Below, one piece after another: positions 23,099 to 30,982 of a DNA stretch of 40,926 nucleotides (the first letter of the stretch is position 1; each line of letters begins with the position of its first letter). The notes under the pieces were generated by a model. The model worked only from the letters and a program-made list of their open reading frames with translations. It did not search any database and was not told where the DNA came from. Position numbers and translations under genes: made by a program. The stretch comes from Bradyrhizobium valentinum (lineage in GTDB: Bacteria; Pseudomonadota; Alphaproteobacteria; Rhizobiales; Xanthobacteraceae), in the NCBI RefSeq assembly GCF_001440405.1, contig NZ_LLXX01000242.1:11108-52033 (forward strand), read 5' to 3'.

Positions 23099-25777
23099 TT
23101 ACTCTGCCGCAGCGTTGACCGCGATCGGCGAGACGTCCTCGCTACTCTCTTCCAGCTTCCGAGGCAGTCCCGCAAAGCCGCGCAGCGCTTCAGCCATCTT
23201 CGCGCGTCCGCTGACGCCGGTGATCACGACATCCACCATCATCAAGGACGTGTGGATGTGGCCACGCGCCTGAAGTTGCTCGACCGGGACGCCTGCGGCA
23301 GCCAGCGCCTGGGCATATTCGATACCCTCATCGCGCAGCGGATCGAACTCGCAGGTTGCCACGAACGCCGGGGGCAGGTTCGTCAGATTGCCGCGCAACG
23401 GCGATACGCGCGGATCGGTGCGATCGGCGGGCGAACAATAGATGTCCCAGAACCAGAACATCAGCGATCGCGTCAGGAAATATCCGGTCGCATTGTCGGT
23501 GTAGGACGGACGGTCGAACCTGCAATCGGTGACCGGGCACACCAGGACCTGGCCCGCGATCTCAGGCCCGCCGCGATCGCGCGCGAGCTGGCAGGTGACG
23601 GCGGCGATGTTGGCGCCGGCGCTCCAGCCTGCAACCAGCACCGGCCCAGACCGTCCGCCAAGCTCGGCCGCATGCTCGGCGATCCAGCGCGTCGCCGCAT
23701 AGCCATCCTCGGCCGCCGCCGGGAAGCGATGCTCGGGCGCATGGCGGTAACCGACGCTGACGACGATCATCCCGCTGCGACGGCAGATGTCGCGGCAGAA
23801 CGGATCGTCGGATTGTTCGTCACCGAATACCCAGCCGCCGCCGTGGAAATAGACCACGATCGGATGCGGCCCCGGCGTTGCCGGCCGATAGAGACGGTAG
23901 GACAACAGACCATCGGCGCCGTGCAGCACGCCGTCGCCGACCTCGCCGACCGGGCGGCCGGCAGGACGGCCCTTGTTGAATTCCGTGACGAAGTCGCGCG
24001 CGCCTTGTGCTCCAAGTGATTCGATTTGCGGCAGGTTCATCTCCGCCAGCATGCCCAGCACCAGCCGCACGTCCGGCTGCAGGCGAACCACTTCGCCGTC
24101 GTTGCATTGCTCTGAAACGTTCGGGCCCGACAGGCGGAAGCCCAGCATGCCGCGGCCGACGACCTCGTTGCAGATGCTGCGATACGGGCCGACGCCGCCG
24201 GTATAGGGCATCACGCCCTGCGCTTTGCCGGGAACGTTGGCGCCTGTGTACCAGGTGTTGGCGAGCCGATGCAGCGTGATCATTGAACAGTCGGCCATGT
24301 GCCGCGCCCAGCCGGCCTGCGCCGTCTCGGTCGCGTCAATCGTTGTGAAGCCGGCCTCGCGCATCGCCGCCAGCCGGTCGACCACCCAGTCGACATGCTG
24401 CTCGATCGAGACCGTCATGTTCGACAGCACCGATGGGCTGCCCGGGCCGGTGATCATGAACAAATTGGGGAAGCCCGCGACGGTGAGCCCGAGATAGGTC
24501 TGCGGGCCGTCGGCCCAGACGTCGGACAGCGATTTGCCATCGCGGCCCGTGATCGGATGAACCGCCCTGATGGCGCCGGTCATGGCGTCAAAGCCGGTCG
24601 CGAACACGATCATATCGACGTCGAACGTGCGCTTGTCGGTTGTAATGCCGGAAGCCGTGATCTCTGTGATCGGCTCCTGCCGCAGGTTTACCAGCGTGAC
24701 GTTGGAGCGGTTGTAGGTGGCGTAGTAGTTGGTATCGAGGCAGGGACGCTTGGCGCCGAACGGATGGTCGTGCGGGGTCAACGCTTCAGCCGTCTCCGGG
24801 TCCTTGACGATGGTGCGGATTTTTTCGCGGATCAGGTCGGCGAGCAGCGCGTTGCCGTCAACGTCGACGCCCTGGTCGGCCCAAAGCTGGGTCAGAATGT
24901 AGACGAGATCGCCGGTGGCCCACGCTTGCTCGAACCGCTCGCGCCGCTCGGCGTCGCTCAGTTGCCAGCTCACCGCCATCTGTTGCGGATAGGGGACGCC
25001 TGCGAGCGACCAGCGCGCCTGTTCGCGGTAACCGGCGCGGTCGCCTTCGAGCATAGCGAGGCGGTCCGCCGGCGCAGCACCATTATGGGCGGGCATGGCG
25101 AAGTTCGGGGTGCGCTGGAACACGGTGAGATGCTCAGCCTGCTCCGCAATCAACGGGATCGACTGGATGCCCGATGATCCCGTGCCGATGACGGCGATGC
25201 GCTTGCCGGCGAGCTTGACCTCGTCATGCGGCCAGCGGCCGGTGAAATAGATCTCGCCCTTGAAGTCCTTGACGCCATCGATCTCCGGCGGTTTTGGCGC
25301 GGAGAGACAGCCGGTCGCCATGATGTAGTAGCGGCAGGAAATGCTTGTGTCATTGTCTGTCGTGAGCTGCCAGCGCTCCGCGCTCTGATCCCAATTCGCC
25401 GCCGTGACCTTGGTGCGAAAACGGATATCGCGCCGCAGGTCGTATCGGTCGGCGACGAAGCCGAGATAGCGCAGGATTTCAGGCTGGGTCGCGTATTTCT
25501 CCGACCATTGCCACGCGCTCTCCAGCTCCGGATCGAACGTGTAGCTGTAGTCGATGGTCTGGATGTCGCAGCGTGCGCCGGGATAACGGTTCCAGTACCA
25601 GGTGCCGCCGACGTCGCCGGCTTCCTCGATCACGACGGCCGAGAAGCCGGCCTTGCGCAAGCGATGCAGGAGATAGAGGCCGGCAAACCCGGCGCCGACC
25701 ACGGCGACATCGACCTGTTGCGTCGTGCCGCTGTTGGTCGATTCAGAAGAACGTGCTGCGACCGCTGCGTCTGGCAT
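23099..25777 (-). CDS. Fused Baeyer-Villiger-type FAD monooxygenase and HSL-family alpha/beta hydrolase
   Basis: An 892-residue protein starting at an ATG behind a perfect GGGAGGAG site. Residues 20-545 are a class B flavin monooxygenase. It has FAD Rossmann Gly28-Ala-Gly-Phe-Ala-Gly33, the type I fingerprint Gly58-x-Trp60-x4-Tyr65-Pro-Gly67-x3-Asp71, NADPH Rossmann Gly198-Thr-Gly-Ser-Ser-Gly203 and Arg344 in the position of the catalytic Arg. The main fingerprint Phe-x-Gly-x3-His-x3-Trp-Pro is present at 172-183 but with Phe178 instead of His. Residues about 575-870 are an HSL-type esterase: oxyanion hole His-Gly-Gly-Gly-Trp (645-649), nucleophile Ser719 in Gly-Trp-Ser-Ala-Gly, Asp812 and His842. 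The fusion would turn a ketone into an ester or lactone and then hydrolyse it. No frameshift is visible at the junction. Confidence 0.88.
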   Translation of the reverse strand: MPDAAVAARSSESTNSGTTQQVDVAVVGAGFAGLYLLHRLRKAGFSAVVIEEAGDVGGTWYWNRYPGARCDIQTIDYSYTFDPELESAWQWSEKYATQPEILRYLGFVADRYDLRRDIRFRTKVTAANWDQSAERWQLTTDNDTSISCRYYIMATGCLSAPKPPEIDGVKDFKGEIYFTGRWPHDEVKLAGKRIAVIGTGSSGIQSIPLIAEQAEHLTVFQRTPNFAMPAHNGAAPADRLAMLEGDRAGYREQARWSLAGVPYPQQMAVSWQLSDAERRERFEQAWATGDLVYILTQLWADQGVDVDGNALLADLIREKIRTIVKDPETAEALTPHDHPFGAKRPCLDTNYYATYNRSNVTLVNLRQEPITEITASGITTDKRTFDVDMIVFATGFDAMTGAIRAVHPITGRDGKSLSDVWADGPQTYLGLTVAGFPNLFMITGPGSPSVLSNMTVSIEQHVDWVVDRLAAMREAGFTTIDATETAQAGWARHMADCSMITLHRLANTWYTGANVPGKAQGVMPYTGGVGPYRSICNEVVGRGMLGFRLSGPNVSEQCNDGEVVRLQPDVRLVLGMLAEMNLPQIESLGAQGARDFVTEFNKGRPAGRPVGEVGDGVLHGADGLLSYRLYRPATPGPHPIVVYFHGGGWVFGDEQSDDPFCRDICRRSGMIVVSVGYRHAPEHRFPAAAEDGYAATRWIAEHAAELGGRSGPVLVAGWSAGANIAAVTCQLARDRGGPEIAGQVLVCPVTDCRFDRPSYTDNATGYFLTRSLMFWFWDIYCSPADRTDPRVSPLRGNLTNLPPAFVATCEFDPLRDEGIEYAQALAAAGVPVEQLQARGHIHTSLMMVDVVITGVSGRAKMAEALRGFAGLPRKLEESSEDVSPIAVNAAAE

Positions 25778-26156
25778 GCCACTCCTCCCGTGCGTTTTAT
25801 AGTTTGGAGGAGGCTACTGCTGCGTGCTCGGTTTGTCATTAGGGCAAATACAATCGTTGGATGTTCTTGCGCGATACGATCTGCGGAGGCTCTCGATCCG
25901 CGATTTCGCGAATTCTTCGTGTGAAGCAGCGACTTACCTGCGACGCTCTGTACTCTCTCGACGTCGTCCCTGCGAAAGCAGGGACCCATAACCACCGGCG
26001 GAAGTTTTGCGAAAGGCGTCTGCCACGCTGCCATATCGAGAGATCACGCGGTATGGGTCCCTGCGTTCGCAGGGACGACACTGAGTGTGCTGCGCGCTCG
26101 TTTTCGAACTTCAAGCAGCCATTATCCGCGAAGGTGATCCAGAGGGCTTCGCTTCG
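25778..26156. other. Intergenic region carrying a dispersed repeat; no gene seen
   Basis: This 379-bp gap separates the monooxygenase-hydrolase start from the end of the LysR gene. Its right half holds the inverted repeat at 25963-26079. The left part should contain the promoter of the fusion gene. Open frames crossing it are short or merely translate the repeat (Val-Pro-Ala-Lys-Ala-Gly-Thr), and none has a credible start. Confidence 0.6.
25963..26079. repeat. Dispersed inverted repeat (GTCGTCCCTGCGAAAGCAGG type)
   Basis: A 28-bp arm at 25963-25990 (GTCGTCCCTGCG, then AGGGACCCATA) pairs with 26052-26079 (TATGGGTCCCT, then CGCAGGGACGAC), nearly perfectly, around a 61-bp centre. Each arm is itself a hairpin (CCCTGCGAAAGCAGGG). 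This is a well-known alphaproteobacterial repeat type, also seen translated as Val-Pro-Ala-Lys-Ala-Gly-Thr in other genomes. Confidence 0.75.
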
Positions 26157-27101
26157 CTACACGCGCTTGCGGCGCTCACTCGCGCGGCGGCGCTCGCTTC
26201 CGCCGGCTGTCCAGTTCGGGCTGAAATTGAGCGTGAAGTCGCGAAAGCTCTCGATCGCCGGCGAGAGCGATGCGCTGTTCCGTACGAACATCGCGATCTT
26301 CCATTTGACGGCCGGCTGCAGCAGCGGCAGGAAAGTCAGTCCGAAGCCGCGCACCAGCGGCTCGGCCATCGAGGGGCAGATCACGGCGCCCTGTCTCACC
26401 CGCAGCATCGACAGCGCGGTGTTCACCCGGTGCACCGGCACCAATTCCCTGGGGTGATGCCGGGGCGGCACGTTGCTCAACACGTTGATGGCGATGTTGG
26501 GCATGTAGTTGAGCAGCGGCCGCTCGCGGAGATCCCTCCAACTGACCGACTTGGCTTTTGCCAGCGGGTCATCGCCGCGCAACGCCACAAAGAGCGGGTC
26601 GGCGCAGATCATATGCGCTTCCACCTGATAATCCGGAACGACGCCGGCCGGTCCGAAGCCGATATCGGTAGAGCCGTTCTGCAGGCCCGCCAGCACTTCC
26701 TGGATCGGCACATCGTCGAAGCGGACGTCAACGCCCGGATGGCTGTCGTTGTAGCCGGCGATGAGCTCCGGCAGCAGCGTGCAGGAGAGCGTTTCGGGCG
26801 CCGCGACGCGCACCAGTCCACGGCGCAGCTCCTTGAGATTGGTCAGGTTGTCGAGCGCTTCGTCCAGGTTCGAAAGTACGCGCCGGGCCATCGGTGCAAA
26901 GGTCTCGCCGACACTAGAGGCAGAAACCTTGCGGGTCGTGCGGTCCAGCAGGCGGACGCCGACGCGGCTCTCCAGTTCCTTGATCAATCCTGAGAGCGCG
27001 GCCTGCGACAGGTGCATGGCCTTGGCGGCTTCCGAGAAGCTCGCAGCCTCCAGCACGGCCACGTAAGCGCGCAACTGCCGCAGTGTCACATCCATCCTCA
27101 T
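26157..27101 (-). CDS. LysR family transcriptional regulator
   Basis: A 314-residue regulator starting at an ATG behind CGGAGG; a second ATG two codons later is possible. Residues 5-64 form the LysR winged helix (Leu-Arg-Gln-Leu-Arg-Ala-Tyr-Val-Ala-Val, then Ser-Gln-Ala-Ala-Leu-Ser-Gly-Leu-Ile-Lys-Glu-Leu-Glu). The effector domain covers about 92-300, with the Val-Arg-Val-Ala-Ala-Pro opening and the Asp-Ile-Gly-Phe-Gly loop. The C-terminal tail is Arg-rich. It is divergent from the TctC/Bug binding-protein gene, and strong dyads at 27176-27212 lie between them. It is probably autoregulated and controls the binding protein, perhaps also the monooxygenase fusion downstream. The inducer is unknown. 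Confidence 0.88.
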   Translation of the reverse strand: MRMDVTLRQLRAYVAVLEAASFSEAAKAMHLSQAALSGLIKELESRVGVRLLDRTTRKVSASSVGETFAPMARRVLSNLDEALDNLTNLKELRRGLVRVAAPETLSCTLLPELIAGYNDSHPGVDVRFDDVPIQEVLAGLQNGSTDIGFGPAGVVPDYQVEAHMICADPLFVALRGDDPLAKAKSVSWRDLRERPLLNYMPNIAINVLSNVPPRHHPRELVPVHRVNTALSMLRVRQGAVICPSMAEPLVRGFGLTFLPLLQPAVKWKIAMFVRNSASLSPAIESFRDFTLNFSPNWTAGGSERRRASERRKRV

Positions 27102-27175
27102 GCCGCCTCCGAGCTTTCACCGCTTTCCGTATTCATAGGCTACGCTTATCAATCGGTCAAAAAATACACATTGTT

Positions 27176-27212
27176 CGATAGAAGGCGCGTCTCTATCGTT
27201 GCGGTATCGATA
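27176..27212. promoter_or_regulatory. Overlapping dyads, probable LysR-type binding region
   Basis: CGATAGA (27176-27182) and TCTATCG (27192-27198) form a perfect 7-bp inverted repeat with a 9-bp spacer. The right arm is shared with a second dyad, TATCG (27194-27198)-N9-CGATA (27208-27212). Three half-sites in a row in the divergent promoter between a LysR gene and its neighbour fit the paired recognition and activation sites of LysR regulators. No footprint data are available. Confidence 0.55.
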
Positions 27213-27328
27213 AGACGAAGGGCCAGGCGATCCAGCAATGCGATCGCGCCAACGCGGCTCGATAAAAATGGGACGGACGCGCCGGGCTGCAGCGCTTTTC
27301 ACGCGGCCCTTATTCCCAAGAGGCATCT

Positions 27329-28306
27329 ATGAAAGTCACACGCCGAACCCTGCTGGGGACCATCGCCGCCTGCTTCTCGGCTGCTCCAGGCTTTCCTGCG
27401 TTTGCCGAGGCCGATTGGCCGTCGCGGCTCGTGCGGCTGGTGTCGCCCTACGGGGCGGGCGGGGCAAACGACATTTCGTTGCGTATCCTGGCCGAGCAAC
27501 TCGGGCGCAGCTTTGGCCAGCAGTTCATCGTCGAGAACAAGCCGGGCGCGGGCACGCGCATTGCCAACGAACTGGTCGCGCGCGCGGCGCCGGACGGATA
27601 CACTTTCCTCTATGCGGCCGCGCCCTATGCCACCGCAGAAGCCCTGTACGGAAAACTGAAATACGAGCGCAAGGATCTGCAGCCGGTGGCGATGGCTGTC
27701 ATGGCGCCGCTCTTTCTGATCGTCAACGCCAAGGCGAGCTTCAAGAATCTGCAGGAGCTGATCGCCTACGGCAAGGCGCAGCCCGACGGCCTTACCTTCG
27801 CCTCTCCGGGCGCCGGCTCTCAGCCGCATCTCGCGGCCGAGCTGCTGCTGAGGGACGCCGGTGTCAAGGGTCTCAATGTCCAGTACCGCGGCGATGCGAT
27901 GGCCTACACGGAGCTGCTCGCCGGTCGCGTGGACGCCACCCTGACCGCGATCAGCACAGCGTTGCCGCATATCCAGAGCGGCGATTTTCGCGTGCTGGGC
28001 GTCGCTTCCGCCGCCCGCAGCGACATCTATCCCGCGGCTCCGACCTTGCACGAGCAGGGCTTTCCAAACGTGGTTGCTTCCGGCTGGTTCGGCTTCATGG
28101 CGCCATCAGCCACGCCGCAGCCGATCGTCGAGCGGATGCAGCAAGAGATCAATCGCGCGCTTGCCGATCCCGAAGTGAAGCAGAAGCTGCTCGCCCAGGG
28201 GCTGGAGGCGCGCCCCGGCACCGCGGGCGAGTTCGGCAAATTCATCGACGACGAGACGCGCAAATGGGGCGAGGTGATCCGCACGGCGGGCCTCAAGGGA
28301 GAATAG
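27329..28306 (+). CDS. Tripartite tricarboxylate transporter binding protein (TctC/Bug family)
   Basis: A 325-residue periplasmic binding protein. Residues 1-26 are a signal peptide with Thr-Arg-Arg-Thr-Leu-Leu near the start, possibly a Tat signal, ending at Ala-Phe-Ala. The mature protein opens with the family pattern Trp-Pro-Ser-Arg-Leu-Val-Arg-Leu-Val-Ser-Pro-Tyr-Gly-Ala-Gly-Gly-Ala-Asn-Asp. It later has the two ligand-loop regions, Ala-Ala-Pro-Tyr-Ala-Thr and Val-Gln-Tyr-Arg-Gly. Bug proteins bind carboxylates and other small organic acids. No tctA or tctB membrane gene is next to it, so it is an orphan receptor that either borrows a transporter or acts as a sensor. AAGAGG precedes the ATG. 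It is divergent from a LysR gene, its probable regulator. Confidence 0.9.
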   Translation: MKVTRRTLLGTIAACFSAAPGFPAFAEADWPSRLVRLVSPYGAGGANDISLRILAEQLGRSFGQQFIVENKPGAGTRIANELVARAAPDGYTFLYAAAPYATAEALYGKLKYERKDLQPVAMAVMAPLFLIVNAKASFKNLQELIAYGKAQPDGLTFASPGAGSQPHLAAELLLRDAGVKGLNVQYRGDAMAYTELLAGRVDATLTAISTALPHIQSGDFRVLGVASAARSDIYPAAPTLHEQGFPNVVASGWFGFMAPSATPQPIVERMQQEINRALADPEVKQKLLAQGLEARPGTAGEFGKFIDDETRKWGEVIRTAGLKGE

Positions 28307-28349
28307 TCTAGTTATGCCATGAGGGACGATGCTCCCAGCATGGCGAATG

Positions 28350-30050
28350 TTACGAGAATAACTTGCGGTCACGAATCTTTCGCTCGTCAGTATAATACTC
28401 GCTCCACCACGCCTTCTCGCCGCGCTTTCGCGGCGGCTTGGCCAATTGCAGTTTCGTTCTGGCCTTCCTGGATTCGGCTTGCGCAACACGGAAATGATAG
28501 TGATCGAAGATTCTGAGCGCTTCGATCATATAGGACACGGCAATACGCCGGTCCTTTATCAAAAGAAGATTCTCGCCATTCGATGTGTCGGCCGGAGGTG
28601 AAAAATTGTAGGAGCCGAAGTAAACGCGCGCGGTGGGCTTGTCGAAATCAATTACCACGAACTTGTGGTGCATTCGATTTCCCCCGCCTCCTTTTGGTTC
28701 TGACTTGAAGGGCTCCGGCACGTTCTTCGAAAGCGCCGCTGGAAAGACCGGCTTGACCTTGCCATCCGGCTTCTGAAAATCCAGGCCTCCGACTTTTTTG
28801 TCGGAGATGCCATAGAGAAAGATACCTTTGGCCTTGGCCAGTTTCTCGACCGCCTCGCGAATAGGTCCTTCGGTCTGATATAGAAATGCCAGGGAAAACA
28901 GTACGCTGGATTCCGCCGACTTCATGTCTTCCGCAATGCTGTCGAGCAGTGCGTTGTCGCTGATATGCGGAGAGAAGGCAATTTCTGCATCGATATTGTC
29001 GAACCCAAGACTATTCCACTCGGCTGATCTCGTGGCACCGAAGCCAGACACCTTGTCGTTCTCCCAGTAACTCTCGAATGCATCAAGAAAGGGCTTGATG
29101 GCGGACTCGCCGGTCAGGACGACGGCGTTGTTGGACTGAACATAGAACCCGCGCCACGAGAAATTCGTCGAGCCGCAGACGGCTTTCTTCAGATTCGGTC
29201 CATCGACAACGATCGTCTTGTTATGTTGGAGCGCGCCCATCTTCTGGCGCTTCACATTGTCTTTTCCGGCTGTTTTCACGAGTCGCTTTGCGGCCTGCGA
29301 CTCTCCCGATTCAGCAGGTCCGTGTTCCCCGGCATTGTCTATGATGATCTTCAGGCGAGAGCCCAGCTTCTCCAATCGGGACACCACTTCAATTTCGCTC
29401 AGATCGTAAGCAATAACCCGAACCTCCGCGTTTTCATCCTCAATCGCCTGATCCAGAACCTCGAGAATGGCGTGGCGGGCTTCAAAGCCCATCCAGGCGA
29501 GCGCCTCATCCTTCTTGGGATGGGTGGGGATGAACTTGAGGCCATCCTTGGCTTTTGCAGGCAGGAGCTTGGAAATCGTCTCGTACCTGTCGACAAACGC
29601 CTGCGACAATACGAACCCGCGTGTGTAAGTGACATTGAGCTGATCCGGGTAGGTTTCCCGGCGCAGTTCAATGGCCGCCTCCTGCGGCTCGCCAAAACTC
29701 AGCTCGTCCTGCTCATTCATGAAAACCGGGGTGACCCGGTAGATGAATTCTCCGGCCAATTCGGCGTTTCGAGGAAAATGCACCCAGCGAAATTTCTGTA
29801 TGGGCGATTGCATCGAGGTCAGCCGATTTGGATTGGTCTTTCCGTCGGCGCCTGGAAACGCGATCCGGTTCTTCAAGCTAAAGAACCTCTTGCCGTCCGG
29901 CTCCTTGTATTCGATGGCGAAACCGACAAAATCGAGCGGCGGCTCATCGTCCTTCCAATCCATCGCGACCAGAGCCATGCCATCGCCGCGGTGAATCTTG
30001 AGGGTAAAGAGCGCGTCGGCGTTGCTTCCTGTGACCTGAAATTCAGACAT
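28350..30050 (-). CDS. Phospholipase D-like protein with two HKD motifs
   Basis: A 566-residue protein. The C-terminal two thirds hold two PLD half-sites. The first is His276-x-Lys278-x4-Asp283 followed by Gly-Ser-Thr-Asn-Phe; the second is His461-x-Lys463-x4-Asp468 followed by Gly-Ser-Tyr-Asn-Phe. Both catalytic pairs are complete, so phosphodiesterase or nuclease activity on lipid or nucleic acid is possible. Residues 1-140 are a beta-rich, unrecognised domain that may resemble a fibronectin-like fold. There is no signal peptide, so it is probably cytoplasmic. It looks less GC-rich than its neighbours and stands alone between unrelated genes, which hints at horizontal gain. Its start lacks a clear ribosome binding site. 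The substrate is unknown. Confidence 0.85.
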   Translation of the reverse strand: MSEFQVTGSNADALFTLKIHRGDGMALVAMDWKDDEPPLDFVGFAIEYKEPDGKRFFSLKNRIAFPGADGKTNPNRLTSMQSPIQKFRWVHFPRNAELAGEFIYRVTPVFMNEQDELSFGEPQEAAIELRRETYPDQLNVTYTRGFVLSQAFVDRYETISKLLPAKAKDGLKFIPTHPKKDEALAWMGFEARHAILEVLDQAIEDENAEVRVIAYDLSEIEVVSRLEKLGSRLKIIIDNAGEHGPAESGESQAAKRLVKTAGKDNVKRQKMGALQHNKTIVVDGPNLKKAVCGSTNFSWRGFYVQSNNAVVLTGESAIKPFLDAFESYWENDKVSGFGATRSAEWNSLGFDNIDAEIAFSPHISDNALLDSIAEDMKSAESSVLFSLAFLYQTEGPIREAVEKLAKAKGIFLYGISDKKVGGLDFQKPDGKVKPVFPAALSKNVPEPFKSEPKGGGGNRMHHKFVVIDFDKPTARVYFGSYNFSPPADTSNGENLLLIKDRRIAVSYMIEALRIFDHYHFRVAQAESRKARTKLQLAKPPRKRGEKAWWSEYYTDERKIRDRKLFS

Positions 30051-30235
30051 TGGCGCGCCCCCAAGTTGAAGTTTTATGCAACTTTAAGGCGATCCAGGTC
30101 CGATCCGCAATGGCGAAGTGACGGCCGGAGCACTATCTTTGAATTGTCACAGAAACGGCGGTGGCCAAGCCCATATCGAGCGATTATTGGTAGTCACGGG
30201 GTAGACACTCTGGAACGCGGGCCCGGCGAGAGATC

Positions 30236-30904
30236 GTGAGTTTCTTCGAGCGTTTAAAGACAGAAGCGTCCGTGGAGTGGCGGGCCTACACCGAACATCC
30301 CTTCACGGAAGGGCTGGCGGACGGCTCGCTCACTGAGGCGGCGTTTCGTCACTACCTCGTTCAGGACTACCTGTTCCTGATCGAGTTTGCCCGCGCCTAC
30401 GCGCTCGCCGTCTACAAGTCGCCAAGGCTCGCCGACATGCGCGAAGCGGCGGCAGGCCTCTCGGCGATCCTCGACGTCGAGATGAACCTGCATGTGAAGC
30501 TCTGCGCCGGCTGGGGCCTGTCGCCGGACGATCTCGAACGAGCCCCTCCGGCGGTCGAGATGCTGGCCTATACACGCTACGTGCTCGACGCGGGGATGCG
30601 CGGCGATCTGCTCGCGCTCAAGGTGGCGCTGGCTCCTTGCGTGATCGGCTACGCGGAGATCGCGACGCGGCTCGCCTCAAAGCCCAATGCGGTCGCTGCG
30701 ACAAATCCCTATCATGTCTGGATCGCCGAGTATGCCGGTGCGCCATATCAGGAGGTCGCGGCGAATGCGCGGACGCACCTGGATGGTCTCGCCGATCGCT
30801 ACGTCACACCGGCCCGCGAGGCCGAGCTGATCGCAATCTTCAAGGAAGCCACCCGGCTCGAGGCAGATTTCTGGGAAATGGGTTGGCGCGCAGGCCAGCG
30901 TTGA
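30236..30904 (+). CDS. tenA: TenA family thiaminase II (aminopyrimidine aminohydrolase)
   Basis: A 222-residue all-helical protein of standard length. Asp44 (Leu-Val-Gln-Asp-Tyr), the nucleophile Cys135 (Leu-Ala-Pro-Cys-Val-Ile-Gly-Tyr) and a C-terminal Glu in the Glu-x-Asp-Phe-Trp-Glu motif (209-214) match Bacillus subtilis TenA, in which Cys135 has the same number. The enzyme hydrolyses aminomethylpyrimidine breakdown products of thiamine to the hydroxymethyl form, for thiamine salvage. The GTG at 30236 has only a GAGAG site upstream. No TPP riboswitch was recognised in the 185-bp leader. No other thiamine gene lies nearby, and the following export operon runs the other way. Confidence 0.9.
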   Translation: MSFFERLKTEASVEWRAYTEHPFTEGLADGSLTEAAFRHYLVQDYLFLIEFARAYALAVYKSPRLADMREAAAGLSAILDVEMNLHVKLCAGWGLSPDDLERAPPAVEMLAYTRYVLDAGMRGDLLALKVALAPCVIGYAEIATRLASKPNAVAATNPYHVWIAEYAGAPYQEVAANARTHLDGLADRYVTPAREAELIAIFKEATRLEADFWEMGWRAGQR

Positions 30905-30982
30905 ACAGTCATCGACGGCGTGTCGGGCCGGCAAGCCCCGCGAAACGTGTTTGCCGGCATCTCGCGTGGAAGAATAGCAAGC

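Noticed and set aside
25861..26457. Plus-strand open frame between the fusion gene and LysR
   Set aside because: Part of it merely translates the dispersed repeat (Val-Pro-Ala-Lys-Ala-Gly-Thr), and the rest is antisense to the LysR gene.
30069..30084. AAGTT-N6-AACTT inverted repeat upstream of the PLD-like gene
   Set aside because: Five-base arms in an AT-richer stretch are expected by chance in a region this long, and there is no partner copy or adjacent regulator.
30051..30235. Possible TPP riboswitch upstream of tenA
   Set aside because: The conserved CTGAGA and ACCTGATCTGG-type elements are absent.
30213..30238. Second EcfG-like promoter before tenA
   Set aside because: GGAAC is followed by CGTG, not CGTT, at about 18 bp, and it would overlap the start codon.
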